From assembly GCA_964388575.1 (NCBI GenBank), contig CAYMAZ010000026.1, positions 1-43,703 of the forward strand: DNA of 43,703 nucleotides, written 5' to 3'. Below the pieces are notes generated by a model that was given only the letters and a program-made list of their open reading frames with translations, had not been told where the DNA came from and ran no database searches. Made by a program: the position numbers and the translations under genes. Every line of letters starts with the position of its first letter. Position 1 is the stretch's first letter. Of the stretch, positions 18,702 to 27,675 are shown in pieces. The stretch comes from CAYMAZ01 sp964388575. Its GTDB lineage: Bacteria; Bacteroidota; Bacteroidia; Bacteroidales; DTU049.

Positions 18702-20987
18702 ATGAGTAAATTTATTATTACATTATTCAATTTGCTAATTATCACATCAATATTAGCGCAAGCGCCGCAGGCATTTAAATACCAGACGGTTGTAAGAAAT
18801 TCGTCAAACCAGATCATTCCCAATCAGGCTGTCAGCTTAAGGATCAGCATTCTGCAGGGCTCTCCCACAGGAACGGCAATTTATGTGGAAACACATGCTG
18901 CAACAACGAATATACTTGGTATTGTTAATCTTGAAATCGGAAATGGCAATCCTGTGAGTGGAAATTTTTCTACTATCAGCTGGGGCAGCAACATACATTA
19001 CGTAAAAATTGAACTTGACCCTGCTGGTGGTACCGCATATCAGGATATGGGGACATCGCAGCTAGTAAGTGTTCCGTATGCACTTCATGCAAAAACAGCA
19101 GAAACAGTTACCTACACAGAAACTGATCCTGTTTTTGGAGCAAGTCCTGCCTCCGGCATTACCTCAGGCAATATCACCAACTGGAATACGGCTTATGGCT
19201 GGGGAAATCATGCAGGACTGTATCGTCCTGTGTCATGGGTGCCTTCATGGTTGGATATCACCGGAAAACCGACCACAGTTTCAGGTTATGGCATAACAGA
19301 TGCGATGACCACTTCACATCCAGCAAATGCAATTACAAACACAAATATTTCAAACTGGAACACGGCCTATGGCTGGGGCAATCATTCCACAGCGGGCTAT
19401 CTGACCGGCAATCAAACCATCACATTATCCGGGGACATCACCGGGAGCGGCGCAACAGCGATATCAACAAGTATTGCAAACAATGCTGTAACAAGTGCGA
19501 AAATTGCAAATAACGCTGTAACAATAGCTAAGCTTCCTGCAGGATCAACACCATCAACATATCTGAGAGGTGATGGCACCTGGGGTTCACCGGCAGGAAC
19601 AACCTATTCTGCTGGAGCAGGGCTGACTCTGGCAGGGACAACATTTTCCCATACTGCACATACAGGAGATGTCACAGGAGCAACAGCTCTGACCATTTCC
19701 AACGATGCAGTGACAAATGCAAAACTTGCTGACAATGCCGTTTCGACAACAAAAATTGCTGATAATTCAGTAACCATAGCCAAACTTCCTGCAGGTGCAA
19801 CAGCAACAACTTATCTGAGAGGAGATGGAACCTGGGCGACTACACCAATTGGCGGAACCAACACCTATGTCCAGTTCAATGATGCCGGAAGCTTCAATGG
19901 ACTCAATACGTTTGTGTTCGACAAGAACAACACAAGGCTGGGGATCGGAACTGTTTCTCCGGTTGCAGAACTCCATGTTGCCAGAAATAACTCAGCCACC
20001 AACAGCCAGGTGTGGCTCAAGCAGCTTGGCACCGGGGATGCCACTCTTGGTTTCAGCATTGGGTCCAGCCAAGACTGGGCCATGGGCATCGATCAGTCGG
20101 ATCTGAATAAATTTAAAATCAGCCCACATTATATCGCAACCGCAATTCCGGTGCTCACGCTGCAGACCAATGGCCGGGTAGGGCTCGGTACCACATCCCC
20201 TACCGCATTCTTCCATGTTGATGACGCTACCAATGCCACTGCTTACCTGGTCCGCGCTGAATTCTCCGGAAGCACGGTGACAACGGATCCCGTTGGGTTT
20301 CAGGCAACCTGTAACCCCTCCGGTGTTGCCGGTTACGGCTATGGTGCAAGTTTCACAGCAGGCTACAAAGGACTGGCAGCCACGGTGAGCTCCGGAACCA
20401 CAACATTTTCAACCTACGGTGCTGACATCTATGTTCAGGGCACCGGATCAGGAGCCCGGTATGGCGGTTATTTCTATTCTTACGGAAGCACTGGAAATAC
20501 AGGATCACTCTATGGTATCTATAGCACAGCCACAGGTACTGGAACAACTAAGTATGCCGGCTATTTTTCAGGAAATGTCACAGTAACCGGAACATTTTCA
20601 AATCCTTCAGATCTATCCCTGAAGACAAATTTGAAATCTCTAAATGGTTCAGCAGAAAAACTCAAAAATCTTCCCGTTTATTCTTACGAATATCTTCCCG
20701 TAGAGGGAATGAATCTTCCTGAAGGCAATCAATTTGGTTTTATTGCTCAGGATCTGGAACAGATTTTTCCGGAATTGGTTTCAGTACAGAAACACCCATT
20801 AGATGATCCCAATATAAGAGCTGAAAGTAAATATCTTGAATATAAAGGCATCAACTATATCGGGATGATTCCAGTTCTGACAAAAGCAATTCAGGAACAG
20901 CAGGAAATGATAGAATCACAGCAAATGCAGATTGATATCCTTCGTAGTGAATTGATAGAGTTAAAAAGAATGATTGAAAAAGAATAA
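18702..20987 (+). CDS. Fibre-like exported protein with S74 domain (H)
   Basis: The protein is 761 residues: signal peptide (1-20, ILAQ), conserved N-terminal domain (about 21-130), the TETDPVF...NWNTAYGWGNH linker occurring twice, and stalk repeats including the 302-bp block shared with gene G. A GIGTVSPVAELHVARNN module follows, then a GVAGYGYGASF...YAGYFSGNV head (about 535-630). The S74 domain starts at Ser636 (SDLSLKTNL; Lys641 is the partner), with FGFIAQDLEQIFPELV and GINYIGMIPVLTKAIQEQQEMI, and a coiled-coil end. The segment from about 19850 to 20500 is visibly richer in G+C than the rest, which suggests a mosaic origin. It is cotranscribed with gene G (42-bp gap) and converges with uvrC. 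Confidence 0.88.
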   Translation: MSKFIITLFNLLIITSILAQAPQAFKYQTVVRNSSNQIIPNQAVSLRISILQGSPTGTAIYVETHAATTNILGIVNLEIGNGNPVSGNFSTISWGSNIHYVKIELDPAGGTAYQDMGTSQLVSVPYALHAKTAETVTYTETDPVFGASPASGITSGNITNWNTAYGWGNHAGLYRPVSWVPSWLDITGKPTTVSGYGITDAMTTSHPANAITNTNISNWNTAYGWGNHSTAGYLTGNQTITLSGDITGSGATAISTSIANNAVTSAKIANNAVTIAKLPAGSTPSTYLRGDGTWGSPAGTTYSAGAGLTLAGTTFSHTAHTGDVTGATALTISNDAVTNAKLADNAVSTTKIADNSVTIAKLPAGATATTYLRGDGTWATTPIGGTNTYVQFNDAGSFNGLNTFVFDKNNTRLGIGTVSPVAELHVARNNSATNSQVWLKQLGTGDATLGFSIGSSQDWAMGIDQSDLNKFKISPHYIATAIPVLTLQTNGRVGLGTTSPTAFFHVDDATNATAYLVRAEFSGSTVTTDPVGFQATCNPSGVAGYGYGASFTAGYKGLAATVSSGTTTFSTYGADIYVQGTGSGARYGGYFYSYGSTGNTGSLYGIYSTATGTGTTKYAGYFSGNVTVTGTFSNPSDLSLKTNLKSLNGSAEKLKNLPVYSYEYLPVEGMNLPEGNQFGFIAQDLEQIFPELVSVQKHPLDDPNIRAESKYLEYKGINYIGMIPVLTKAIQEQQEMIESQQMQIDILRSELIELKRMIEKE
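19497..19798 (+). repeat. 302-bp identical repeat, copy 2
   Basis: Identical to 16614-16915 (constant offset 2883). The first difference on the right is at 19799 (A versus C); on the left the match ends before 19497. Confidence 0.95.
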
Positions 20988-21027
20988 GAGGAACCCTAAC
21001 AAAATCAAAAGGAAACTTTTCAACAAA

Positions 21028-22848
21028 TCATTTTGTTCCATTCAGTGCATTTCTTAACACATTGGCTTTCACAGGTCCAACCACTGCCTCCAGTTCTTTC
21101 TGACTGGCATTACGAATTGCCTCAACTGATCCGAAATGTTTTAATAACTTTTCTGAGGTATTGGGTCCAATACCTTTGATGTCTGTCAACTCAGTTTTTA
21201 TTGTGGCCTTTTGTCTTCTTTTTCTGTGATGGGTAATTCCGAAGCGATGTACCTCATCCCGAATTTGTTGAAACAGCCGTAAAACAGGAGATTTTTTGTC
21301 CAAATACAGAGGTGTGTTGTCTCCATAGGTAAAGATTGTTTCCAGTTTTTTTGCGATGGAAATTAACTTTATTTTTTCAATAAGATTAAGTTTCCTCAGG
21401 CTGATGGCAGCTGATTCCAGCTGACCTTTTCCCCCGTCAATCAGAACCAACTGGGGCAGTGAACTGTTTTCATCAAGGAGGCGTTTGTAGCGTCTGTATA
21501 CAACTTCTTCCATGCTTGCATAGTCATCGGGACCTTCAACGGTTTTTATATTGTAATGGCGGTACTGTGATGTTGCCGGTTTTCCGTTTTTAAAAACCAC
21601 GCAGGCAGCCACCGGATTTGTTCCCTGAAGATTGGAATTGTCAAAGGCTTCAATATGCACAGGTGGCAAATCCATCTGTAGGGCTTCCTGTACCTTTTGA
21701 ACAATCGAATTTTGGCGTTTAATTTCAAAGTTGGTCATATTTCTTTTTTTCTTCTCAAGAAGAAACATACGTGCATTTTTTTCGGAAAGGACGAGCAATT
21801 CTTTTTTATGACCGGTCTTTGGGACAGTAAACCTTGTTCCAGGAAATACAGTCTGGGGATAAAAGGGAACAATCAGCTCATGGCTGAAACCCTGAAGAAA
21901 AGTTTTGACTTCCAGGAGTGCATGATCAAAAATGTCCAGGGTCGTTTCGTCAAGAGCAGCTTGAATTTCAAAACTGTGTGAACGGACCACAGCACCGTTT
22001 AGCACCCGGATGTAGTTGCATATAAATGCGTTATTTCCGTCCTGCACAAGTGAGACGACATCACAGTTTTTCAATGAGTGATGCACAAGAGGAGACCTGG
22101 AACGATAGTTCTCCAATGCTTCAATTTTTTCTTTCAGTAACTGTGCTGATTCAAAATCAAGAGATTTGCTGTATGCCTTCATTTGTATCCGGAACTCCCT
22201 GATAACTGTGTTCAGCTCACCCTTGATTATTTTGCGTGCATTATCAATATATTTTAAATATGCATCATGTGAAACCTTCCCTTCACAGGGACCTCCGCAT
22301 TTTCCAATATGATACTGAAGGCACACCCTGAATTTTCCGGCTTTGATATTTTTGTCACTCAGATTCAATTTGCATGTTCTGAGCTGATACGTATTTCTGA
22401 CAATATCCAGCACAGCATACATGGTTCTGTATGAAGGATAGGGACCGAAGCAACTGTTTTGAGTATGATCGGGTTGATGTGCTGTAAAGATTCTGGGAAA
22501 ATGATCGTTTGAAATGCAAATCCAGGGATAGGTTTTATCGTCCTTCATTCTGATGTTGTATCTTGGACGATGCTGTTTGATCAATGTGTTTTCGAGCAGC
22601 AATGCATCAAACTCACTGTCCACATTGATCACTTCAATTTTGACAATCCGTTTCACAAGCAAACGTAACCGAGCATTATCGTGTTGTTTCTGAAAATATG
22701 ATGATACACGTTTTTTCAAATTTTTTGCCTTCCCAACATAAATAATTGTACCAGTTACATCAAAATATTTGTATACACCGGGTGTTTCGGGCAAGGATCG
22801 CAGGATTTTCTGTGTCAGATCTGATTGCTGAACCAACGGAATGCTCAT
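21028..22848 (-). CDS. uvrC: Excinuclease ABC subunit C
   Basis: The protein is 606 residues, the normal length for UvrC, which makes both incisions in UvrABC nucleotide excision repair. Domains in order: GIY-YIG nuclease (about 17-95, PGVYKYFDVTGTIIYVGKAKNLKKR), a Cys cluster, UVR/UvrB-binding motif (about 210-245, SLDFESAQLLKEKIEALE), the RNase H-like second nuclease (EAFDNSNLQGTNPVAACVVF; LVLIDGGKGQL) and a C-terminal helix-hairpin-helix (DIKGIGPNTSEKLLKHFGS). It is 11 bp downstream of gldH on the same strand and probably cotranscribed. It sits in the middle of the fibre array on the opposite strand. Confidence 0.97.
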   Translation of the reverse strand: MSIPLVQQSDLTQKILRSLPETPGVYKYFDVTGTIIYVGKAKNLKKRVSSYFQKQHDNARLRLLVKRIVKIEVINVDSEFDALLLENTLIKQHRPRYNIRMKDDKTYPWICISNDHFPRIFTAHQPDHTQNSCFGPYPSYRTMYAVLDIVRNTYQLRTCKLNLSDKNIKAGKFRVCLQYHIGKCGGPCEGKVSHDAYLKYIDNARKIIKGELNTVIREFRIQMKAYSKSLDFESAQLLKEKIEALENYRSRSPLVHHSLKNCDVVSLVQDGNNAFICNYIRVLNGAVVRSHSFEIQAALDETTLDIFDHALLEVKTFLQGFSHELIVPFYPQTVFPGTRFTVPKTGHKKELLVLSEKNARMFLLEKKKRNMTNFEIKRQNSIVQKVQEALQMDLPPVHIEAFDNSNLQGTNPVAACVVFKNGKPATSQYRHYNIKTVEGPDDYASMEEVVYRRYKRLLDENSSLPQLVLIDGGKGQLESAAISLRKLNLIEKIKLISIAKKLETIFTYGDNTPLYLDKKSPVLRLFQQIRDEVHRFGITHHRKRRQKATIKTELTDIKGIGPNTSEKLLKHFGSVEAIRNASQKELEAVVGPVKANVLRNALNGTK

Positions 22849-22859
22849 GGCTCGAAGAA

Positions 22860-23324
22860 TTATTCCTGTATTTTGTATATCTCCATCTTCAACTCTTCGA
22901 TGCCCCCAACATACTCAAAAGGCATGTAATGACTGAACCGGAAAATATAATTACCAGATTTTGAAAAAGATGTTCGCTTCAGACCATCAAACTCAAAGAC
23001 AATCTTGTCTCCCGAAGGTGTCCCGGTGAAGTTTCTGTTGTCATCCTTGAGGTCGATCTCAAAATCAGTATTTCTTTCTGCTCCGTCGGGAGTTTCAATT
23101 AACAGGCTGAATAAGAGATTAGAATACATGTATGTTTTGTCATGACAGAGTGTTATTTTTATCCTGTATTCACTGTCAGGGTCTTTAAAATCAGTCTGAA
23201 ACTGTACAACTTCATCTTTTGTCCATCCGTTTTCATGAAATTGATATGAATCTTGAAATACAAGTGGGGTTCTTTCACAAGACAAAAAGACCATTGACAG
23301 GCATACAAATAAAGTAATTTTCAT
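22860..23324 (-). CDS. gldH: Gliding motility / T9SS lipoprotein GldH
   Basis: The protein is 154 residues. The signal peptide ends in a lipobox, VFLSC (Cys at about residue 16), so it should be lipidated. The mature region matches GldH: DSYQFHENGWTKDEVVQFQ, YMYSNLLFSLLIETPDGAERNTDFEIDL, GNYIFRFSHYM and a final GGIEELKMEIY. GldH is required for gliding in Flavobacterium and is widespread in T9SS-positive Bacteroidota, including non-gliders. Its exact biochemical role is not settled. Its position next to an array encoding T9SS-tailed proteins fits but may be chance. It is first in a gldH-uvrC pair. Confidence 0.87.
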   Translation of the reverse strand: MKITLFVCLSMVFLSCERTPLVFQDSYQFHENGWTKDEVVQFQTDFKDPDSEYRIKITLCHDKTYMYSNLLFSLLIETPDGAERNTDFEIDLKDDNRNFTGTPSGDKIVFEFDGLKRTSFSKSGNYIFRFSHYMPFEYVGGIEELKMEIYKIQE

Positions 23325-23365
23325 ACGTACAGAAATTTTGGTAAAAATATAAAATTCTGCTCAAA

Positions 23366-23383
23366 ATCAGTAAAATTACTGAT
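23366..23383 (+). promoter_or_regulatory. Palindromic operator-like site 1
   Basis: ATCAGTAAAATTACTGAT is a perfect 8-bp inverted repeat with a 2-nt centre. It ends 22 nt before the -7 box TAAATTTG at 23406-23413. Close variants with the same spacing occur at 27603 and 29874. The divergent gldH gene starts 42 bp to the left, so it could also be controlled. Confidence 0.7.
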
Positions 23384-23405
23384 TTAATTGCCTGTTGTTA
23401 TATTG

Positions 23406-23413
23406 TAAATTTG
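23406..23413 (+). promoter_or_regulatory. -7 box of the fourth array operon
   Basis: TAAATTTG lies 33 nt before the ATG at 23447. No TTG is found 19-20 nt upstream; the palindrome at 23366-23383 takes that region. Confidence 0.6.
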
Positions 23414-23446
23414 TGATTTGAAAAGTATTTATCAAAACTAACGGTT

Positions 23447-23623
23447 ATGAACACATTTTCACAAATTTTATGGCAAATCCAGAGAATTCTAGGATTAACC
23501 AATTCGGCAAGGTATACAGCAAATAGTATTAAGCGAGCCACCGATCAGTCAAAAGCGAGGAAACAGAAAAAAGAAGCAGAAAAAGCTGCTCAGCATTACA
23601 ATAACAAAGTAAGCGGACAATGA
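23447..23623 (+). CDS. 58-residue basic protein of unknown function
   Basis: The frame starts at ATG 23447 with MNTFSQILWQIQRILGL and ends QHYNNKVSGQ. It has an amphipathic N-terminal helix (about 1-18), then a strongly basic, Lys/Arg/Gln/Ala-rich second half (SKARKQKKEAEKAAQ). No signal peptide is present. Support for its being real: it follows the palindrome/-7 promoter directly, and its TGA overlaps the ATG of the next gene (ATGA at 23620-23623), a classic sign of translational coupling. I do not recognise the family. Basic amphipathic character could mean membrane or nucleic-acid contact, but this is speculation. Confidence 0.65.
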   Translation: MNTFSQILWQIQRILGLTNSARYTANSIKRATDQSKARKQKKEAEKAAQHYNNKVSGQ

Positions 23624-24948
23624 TCATGGAAGATTATAAACAAAAAATTCAGGAGGCTGGCGGATTTTTGAGAACAGCAGAACGAAGTATGTTCAGCGGC
23701 AAAAATCAGGAGGCAGTTGAAATGCTCAATAAGGCAAATGATATTGCCCAGCAGGCAGCAAAAATTCAGCCGGATGACTTTCAGGTGAAATCACTGCAGC
23801 AGAAAATTGAAAAAATGAGAAAGGACCTTGAGCGGAAAGGTGTCGTCACCCGTCCAGGAGGGAAAGAAGAACTACCGTTTGAAGTCAATGCACAGTTGCA
23901 GCGTATAAAGGAAAGTGTTATCAACGGCAACCTTGAAAGGGCCCGCCTGGAAATGAAAAATTATTACGATCGATTTGCAGGACCACACACAGATATTCCT
24001 GAGATCAAAGAACTGTCTTCTCTCATTGAAAAAATGGAAAAGGAAGAAGCCGAGAAGAAACTTAAAGAGAGAGAGCAGGCGCAAGATAAGGCAGCTGCAC
24101 AAGCTGACAATGCGAAACTGTGTGATGAGTGGAGGGAAAAGATGAAAGCAGTTCCATATTTTGACGGGACACCGCATAATGTATTTGATTTGTCTGCACA
24201 CATTGAATCCTGTAAGAAAGCTGTTGCCCTTGTGAATGAATACATGAAAACTGAGTTTACTTTCGAACCGGATTATACCCTTCAGAGTATGGTTGAGGAT
24301 ATAAAACGCCGGGTTGAATCTTTTATACCCAACTATTACAACACATTAAATGACATGTCAGGAGAAATTATTCAACAGATTGAAGAACTCATCACTCAGC
24401 TGAATGAAGATGTGGCCTGGCAGACAGATGAATCAAAACAACCCCGTTACATCGGTCAGTCACAGATGAATGAGTTTCTGAATAAAATTGAAGAAATGCG
24501 GCCTGTCTGCGAAGAGAATATGCAGGTATATCATGACATGATGGCTGCTTATCAGAGATTGTCAGATCTGAATGAGGAGCGGAAAATTGCACGCTCAAAG
24601 TCCACAAAAATGAAACCTGAAAAAATGATAGGCAACGAAGCAGAACCACTCAGACAAGCAGCAGTATCAGCCCTGAACCATAAATACCCCGGAGCTGAAG
24701 TCCTTAAAACAGCAGTGACCAAAGAATGGGAACAAAAGTTTGAAGAAGGCTGGGAAGATAACACCAGATCAAAATGGTTGAAACGTCATTACCGTGAATC
24801 AGCGGTTCAGATTGCGGCAAGACTTGAAAATGGTGATCATAAATTATTTACCATGTATATTGAACAAACAAGGATATCTGATACAGAATATGCCAGTATT
24901 AAAAGTCATATCATGTTTGATGATGCCATTGATCCAGCAAATATATAA
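23620..24948 (+). CDS. Cytoplasmic helical/coiled-coil protein of unknown function
   Basis: The protein is 442 residues, no signal peptide and no transmembrane segment. Residues about 1-65 look like a TPR-like helical pair (AERSMFSGKNQEAVEMLNKAN). A second similar unit follows at about 85-120 (IKESVINGNLERARLEMKNYYDRF), then a charged coiled coil (about 130-170, KMEKEEAEKKLKEREQAQDK) and a C-terminal domain with conserved-looking aromatics (ALNHKYPGAEVLKTAVTKEWEQKFEEGW...WLKRHYRESAVQIAARLENGDH). It is translationally coupled to the 58-residue gene and followed 28 bp later by the small T9SS gene, so it is part of the operon. It is the only apparently cytoplasmic protein in the array and may be a chaperone or assembly/regulatory factor. 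No family recognised. Confidence 0.8.
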   Translation: MIMEDYKQKIQEAGGFLRTAERSMFSGKNQEAVEMLNKANDIAQQAAKIQPDDFQVKSLQQKIEKMRKDLERKGVVTRPGGKEELPFEVNAQLQRIKESVINGNLERARLEMKNYYDRFAGPHTDIPEIKELSSLIEKMEKEEAEKKLKEREQAQDKAAAQADNAKLCDEWREKMKAVPYFDGTPHNVFDLSAHIESCKKAVALVNEYMKTEFTFEPDYTLQSMVEDIKRRVESFIPNYYNTLNDMSGEIIQQIEELITQLNEDVAWQTDESKQPRYIGQSQMNEFLNKIEEMRPVCEENMQVYHDMMAAYQRLSDLNEERKIARSKSTKMKPEKMIGNEAEPLRQAAVSALNHKYPGAEVLKTAVTKEWEQKFEEGWEDNTRSKWLKRHYRESAVQIAARLENGDHKLFTMYIEQTRISDTEYASIKSHIMFDDAIDPANI

Positions 24949-24976
24949 AACCTTATATAAACCTAATCACAAAAAT

Positions 24977-25465
24977 ATGAAATCAAACCTATTTTATGGA
25001 ACGACATGCATCTTTGTGTGTTTGATCTTTATCAGCACAACATTGTGCGGTCAGGAAGTCATCAGTTCTGCCGGTGACTTTCACAGCAATGGAAACTATT
25101 CTCTGAGTTGGACGCTTGGAGAACCGGTCATCGAAACCTACTCCCAGGGAAGCACTGTGCTGACACAGGGCTTTCAGCAACCCATCCTGATCTCAGTATC
25201 AATTTATGAAAATCCTGAATTGAACTTTGACATCAGTGCATTTCCAAATCCAACATCAGATTTTCTGAACGTGGTCATTTCAAACGGAACCTACGATAAT
25301 ATGGCGTATTTTCTCTTTGATGTGACCGGAAAACTCATTGACAGCAGGCAAATTGTATCTGAACAGACAGAAATTTTATTCAGTCATCTTCCTGTTGCCA
25401 CCTACTATGTGAAAATTATCGAAAAAAATAAAGAACTGAAAACCTTTAAAATTATTAAAAACTAA
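24977..25465 (+). CDS. Small T9SS-tailed partner protein (copy 4 of 4)
   Basis: The protein is 162 residues from ATG 24977 (MKSNLFYGTT). The open frame extends back to 24794, but that part overlaps the previous gene and lacks signal-peptide character. The signal peptide ends TLCGQ. The head is EVISSAGDFHSNGNYSLSW...GEPVIETY...LTQGFQQPI, and the T9SS type A tail has ISAFPNPTSDFLNVV and ends LKTFKIIKN. It is very close in DNA sequence to the copy at 15592. It is followed 93 bp later by a large fibre gene. Confidence 0.88.
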   Translation: MKSNLFYGTTCIFVCLIFISTTLCGQEVISSAGDFHSNGNYSLSWTLGEPVIETYSQGSTVLTQGFQQPILISVSIYENPELNFDISAFPNPTSDFLNVVISNGTYDNMAYFLFDVTGKLIDSRQIVSEQTEILFSHLPVATYYVKIIEKNKELKTFKIIKN

Positions 25466-25558
25466 CTGATTCGGAGATAAGCTGAATCGCTGATCCCGAT
25501 CAATACGTTATTAAATATCATTATTTAAAAAAAAGTATTCATTAAAAAATTAAACAAT

Positions 25559-27487
25559 ATGAAAAAAATTATCATCACATTGGCAAATCTGCTCATCGTC
25601 ATTACATTATTTGCACAGGCACCGAATGCATTCAAATACCAGACAGTTGTCAGAGATGGCTCCAATGCCATTATCCCAAATCAGAATGTAGGCTTACAGA
25701 TCAGTATTTTACAGGGCTCTGCAGGCGGCACAGCGGTGTATGTTGAAAGACACAATGAAACTACAAGTGCTTTGGGAATAGTTAACCTGAATATTGGAGA
25801 AGGTGTCGTCCAAAGCGGTAATTTTTCTTCAATCAACTGGGGAACAAATTCATATTTTGTTAAAATTGAGATTGATCCTGCAGGAGGGACATCGTATCAG
25901 GATATGGGAACTTCACAGCTATTGAGTGTCCCTTATGCATTATTTGCAGGAGCAACTGCAGGCACAGGCGGAAGCCCAACCGGCCCGGCAGGTGGCGACC
26001 TTACGGGTACATATCCTAACCCGACAATAGCCAATAATGCTGTTACAACCGCAAAAATTGCCAACAACGCTGTGACAATTGCAAAACTTCCGGCAGGTGC
26101 AAGTGCAACCACCTACCTGAGAGGTGATGGCACATGGGCAACGCCTGCAGGCGGTGGCACACTTCCATCAGGAACTTCGGGTCAGACACTCAGGCACGAT
26201 GGCACAAACTGGATCGGAAACAGTGTATTATATAACAATGGAACAAATATCGGAATTGGAACAACAACTCCAAATGCAAAACTGGAAGTGAGCGGAACAG
26301 GAGATCAATATATAAGGGTAAATGCAACCAACACTGGTAGTTCCGGGATAGATCTTTTTCGTCAGGGAACCGGTTCAAATGATTGGCGGATATATAATTA
26401 CAGCGGTAATCTGCGTTTTGCCTGGTCAGGAGATGACCTTGCGACAACGACAGATGCTTTACATATAAGTTTTTCTTCAGGAAGGGTTGGAATTGGAACA
26501 ATAACTCCAACTCAACAGCTTGATGTTGCCGGAAATATCCGCCTCAGAGATGACAATCGCTCAATAGGAACATGGTCATCACATGAACTGGCATTAGTAA
26601 CAAACAGCATTGAAAGAATTAACATAAAAACTGATGGAAAAGTGGGCGTAGGAACATCTTCTCCTACCGGACTTCTGACTGTTGAAGGTGGTGGTGCAGG
26701 AACAACATTTCCTGCGATCAGAGCCAATAATACAAATGCATCTGGGATCGCATTACTGGCAACAGCAAACAGCACTGATGCAGCAATGGTCGTCACTCAA
26801 AATAATGCAACATCAGGAATAATTGCAAAATTCTTTACGACGGGATCATATGAACTTATGAGGATTCACACTGCTGGTGGAACGGCCGGATTTCTTTCAC
26901 TCAGAGGGGGGCCCTCCTTAACAGGTGGTGGATGGATAAGCGGCAGTAATAGCTGGGGTTTAATTATGGGTAGTTTTGACGATGCATATTCGCATTCTGC
27001 TATAGCGAATGCCTATTCTCCTTCTACAGGAAACAGAGCTTTTGCCCCGTACTTAAATAATCAGATGGACCTTGGAAATTTGTCTTACAGATGGGCTGCA
27101 GTCTATGCTGTCAACGGAACAATACAGACATCTGATAAAAATCATAAAGAAAATATAAAAGACATTTCTTATGGTTTGAACGCAGTAATGAATCTGAAAC
27201 CAATTAGCTTTCAGTGGAAAGACAAACACTGCAGCGTGGGTACCGGCAATAATCTCGGCTTCATAGCACAGGATCTTGAAAAAGTAATCCCAGATGTCGT
27301 TGTACATTCAATCACTTCACGTGAAGAAATTGAAAAGGCCAGAAACGAAAAAGGGATTGAACTTGATCCCGAAACTTATGGTGTGAAATACAGTGAACTG
27401 ATCCCGGTTCTTGTGAAGGCAATTCAGGAACAGCAGGAAATCATAGAATCTTTGCAACAACAGGTGAACGAGCTTAAAAACAAATAG
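25559..27487 (+). CDS. Fibre-like exported protein with S74 domain (L)
   Basis: The protein is 642 residues: signal peptide (1-20, LFAQ), conserved N-terminal domain (about 21-130), GGDLTGTYPNPTIANNAVTTAKIANNAVTIAK stalk, and several IGIGTTTPN / VGIGTITPT / VGVGTSSPT turns, each followed by a beta segment. The head module LTVEGGGAGTTFPAIRANN...TNASGIALLA is shared with the genes at 27676 and 31337. The S74 domain begins at Ser525 (SDKNHKENI; Lys530 is the partner), then LGFIAQDLEKVIPDVVV and LDPETYGVKYSELIPVLVKAIQEQQ, ending in a coiled coil. It is the last gene of the operon from 23447, closed by a strong terminator. Confidence 0.88.
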   Translation: MKKIIITLANLLIVITLFAQAPNAFKYQTVVRDGSNAIIPNQNVGLQISILQGSAGGTAVYVERHNETTSALGIVNLNIGEGVVQSGNFSSINWGTNSYFVKIEIDPAGGTSYQDMGTSQLLSVPYALFAGATAGTGGSPTGPAGGDLTGTYPNPTIANNAVTTAKIANNAVTIAKLPAGASATTYLRGDGTWATPAGGGTLPSGTSGQTLRHDGTNWIGNSVLYNNGTNIGIGTTTPNAKLEVSGTGDQYIRVNATNTGSSGIDLFRQGTGSNDWRIYNYSGNLRFAWSGDDLATTTDALHISFSSGRVGIGTITPTQQLDVAGNIRLRDDNRSIGTWSSHELALVTNSIERINIKTDGKVGVGTSSPTGLLTVEGGGAGTTFPAIRANNTNASGIALLATANSTDAAMVVTQNNATSGIIAKFFTTGSYELMRIHTAGGTAGFLSLRGGPSLTGGGWISGSNSWGLIMGSFDDAYSHSAIANAYSPSTGNRAFAPYLNNQMDLGNLSYRWAAVYAVNGTIQTSDKNHKENIKDISYGLNAVMNLKPISFQWKDKHCSVGTGNNLGFIAQDLEKVIPDVVVHSITSREEIEKARNEKGIELDPETYGVKYSELIPVLVKAIQEQQEIIESLQQQVNELKNK

Positions 27488-27506
27488 TTCTTATTCATTG
27501 CTTCTT

Positions 27507-27544
27507 AAAAACCCTCATTTGATAGTTCATTTGAGGGTTTTTTT
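27507..27544 (+). terminator. Strong rho-independent terminator
   Basis: The 11-bp stem AAAAACCCTCA / TGAGGGTTTTT (27507-27517 with 27532-27542) is followed by more T. It ends the operon 23447-27487. Confidence 0.85.
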
Positions 27545-27602
27545 CTGAGTCCGGTTCCCCTATTTTCAAGAAATGGGGAATTTCGATATAAATTGTATTA
27601 AT

Positions 27603-27620
27603 ATCTGTAAAATCACTGAT
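27603..27620 (+). promoter_or_regulatory. Palindromic operator-like site 2
   Basis: ATCTGTAAAATCACTGAT matches site 1 at 16 of 18 positions. It ends exactly 22 nt before the -7 box TAAATTTG (27643-27650). Confidence 0.65.
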
Positions 27621-27642
27621 TTAAAGCAAGTACAGTCAGTTG

Positions 27643-27650
27643 TAAATTTG
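27643..27650 (+). promoter_or_regulatory. -7 box upstream of fibre gene M
   Basis: TAAATTTG lies 25 nt before the ATG at 27676. No -33 TTG at normal distance; palindrome site 2 is upstream instead. Confidence 0.6.
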
Positions 27651-27675
27651 AACAAGAACTAAAAATCACGTGATT

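Noticed and set aside
24794..24976. Upstream extension of the small T9SS gene
   Set aside because: It overlaps the coiled-coil gene in another frame, and the signal peptide starts at ATG 24977.
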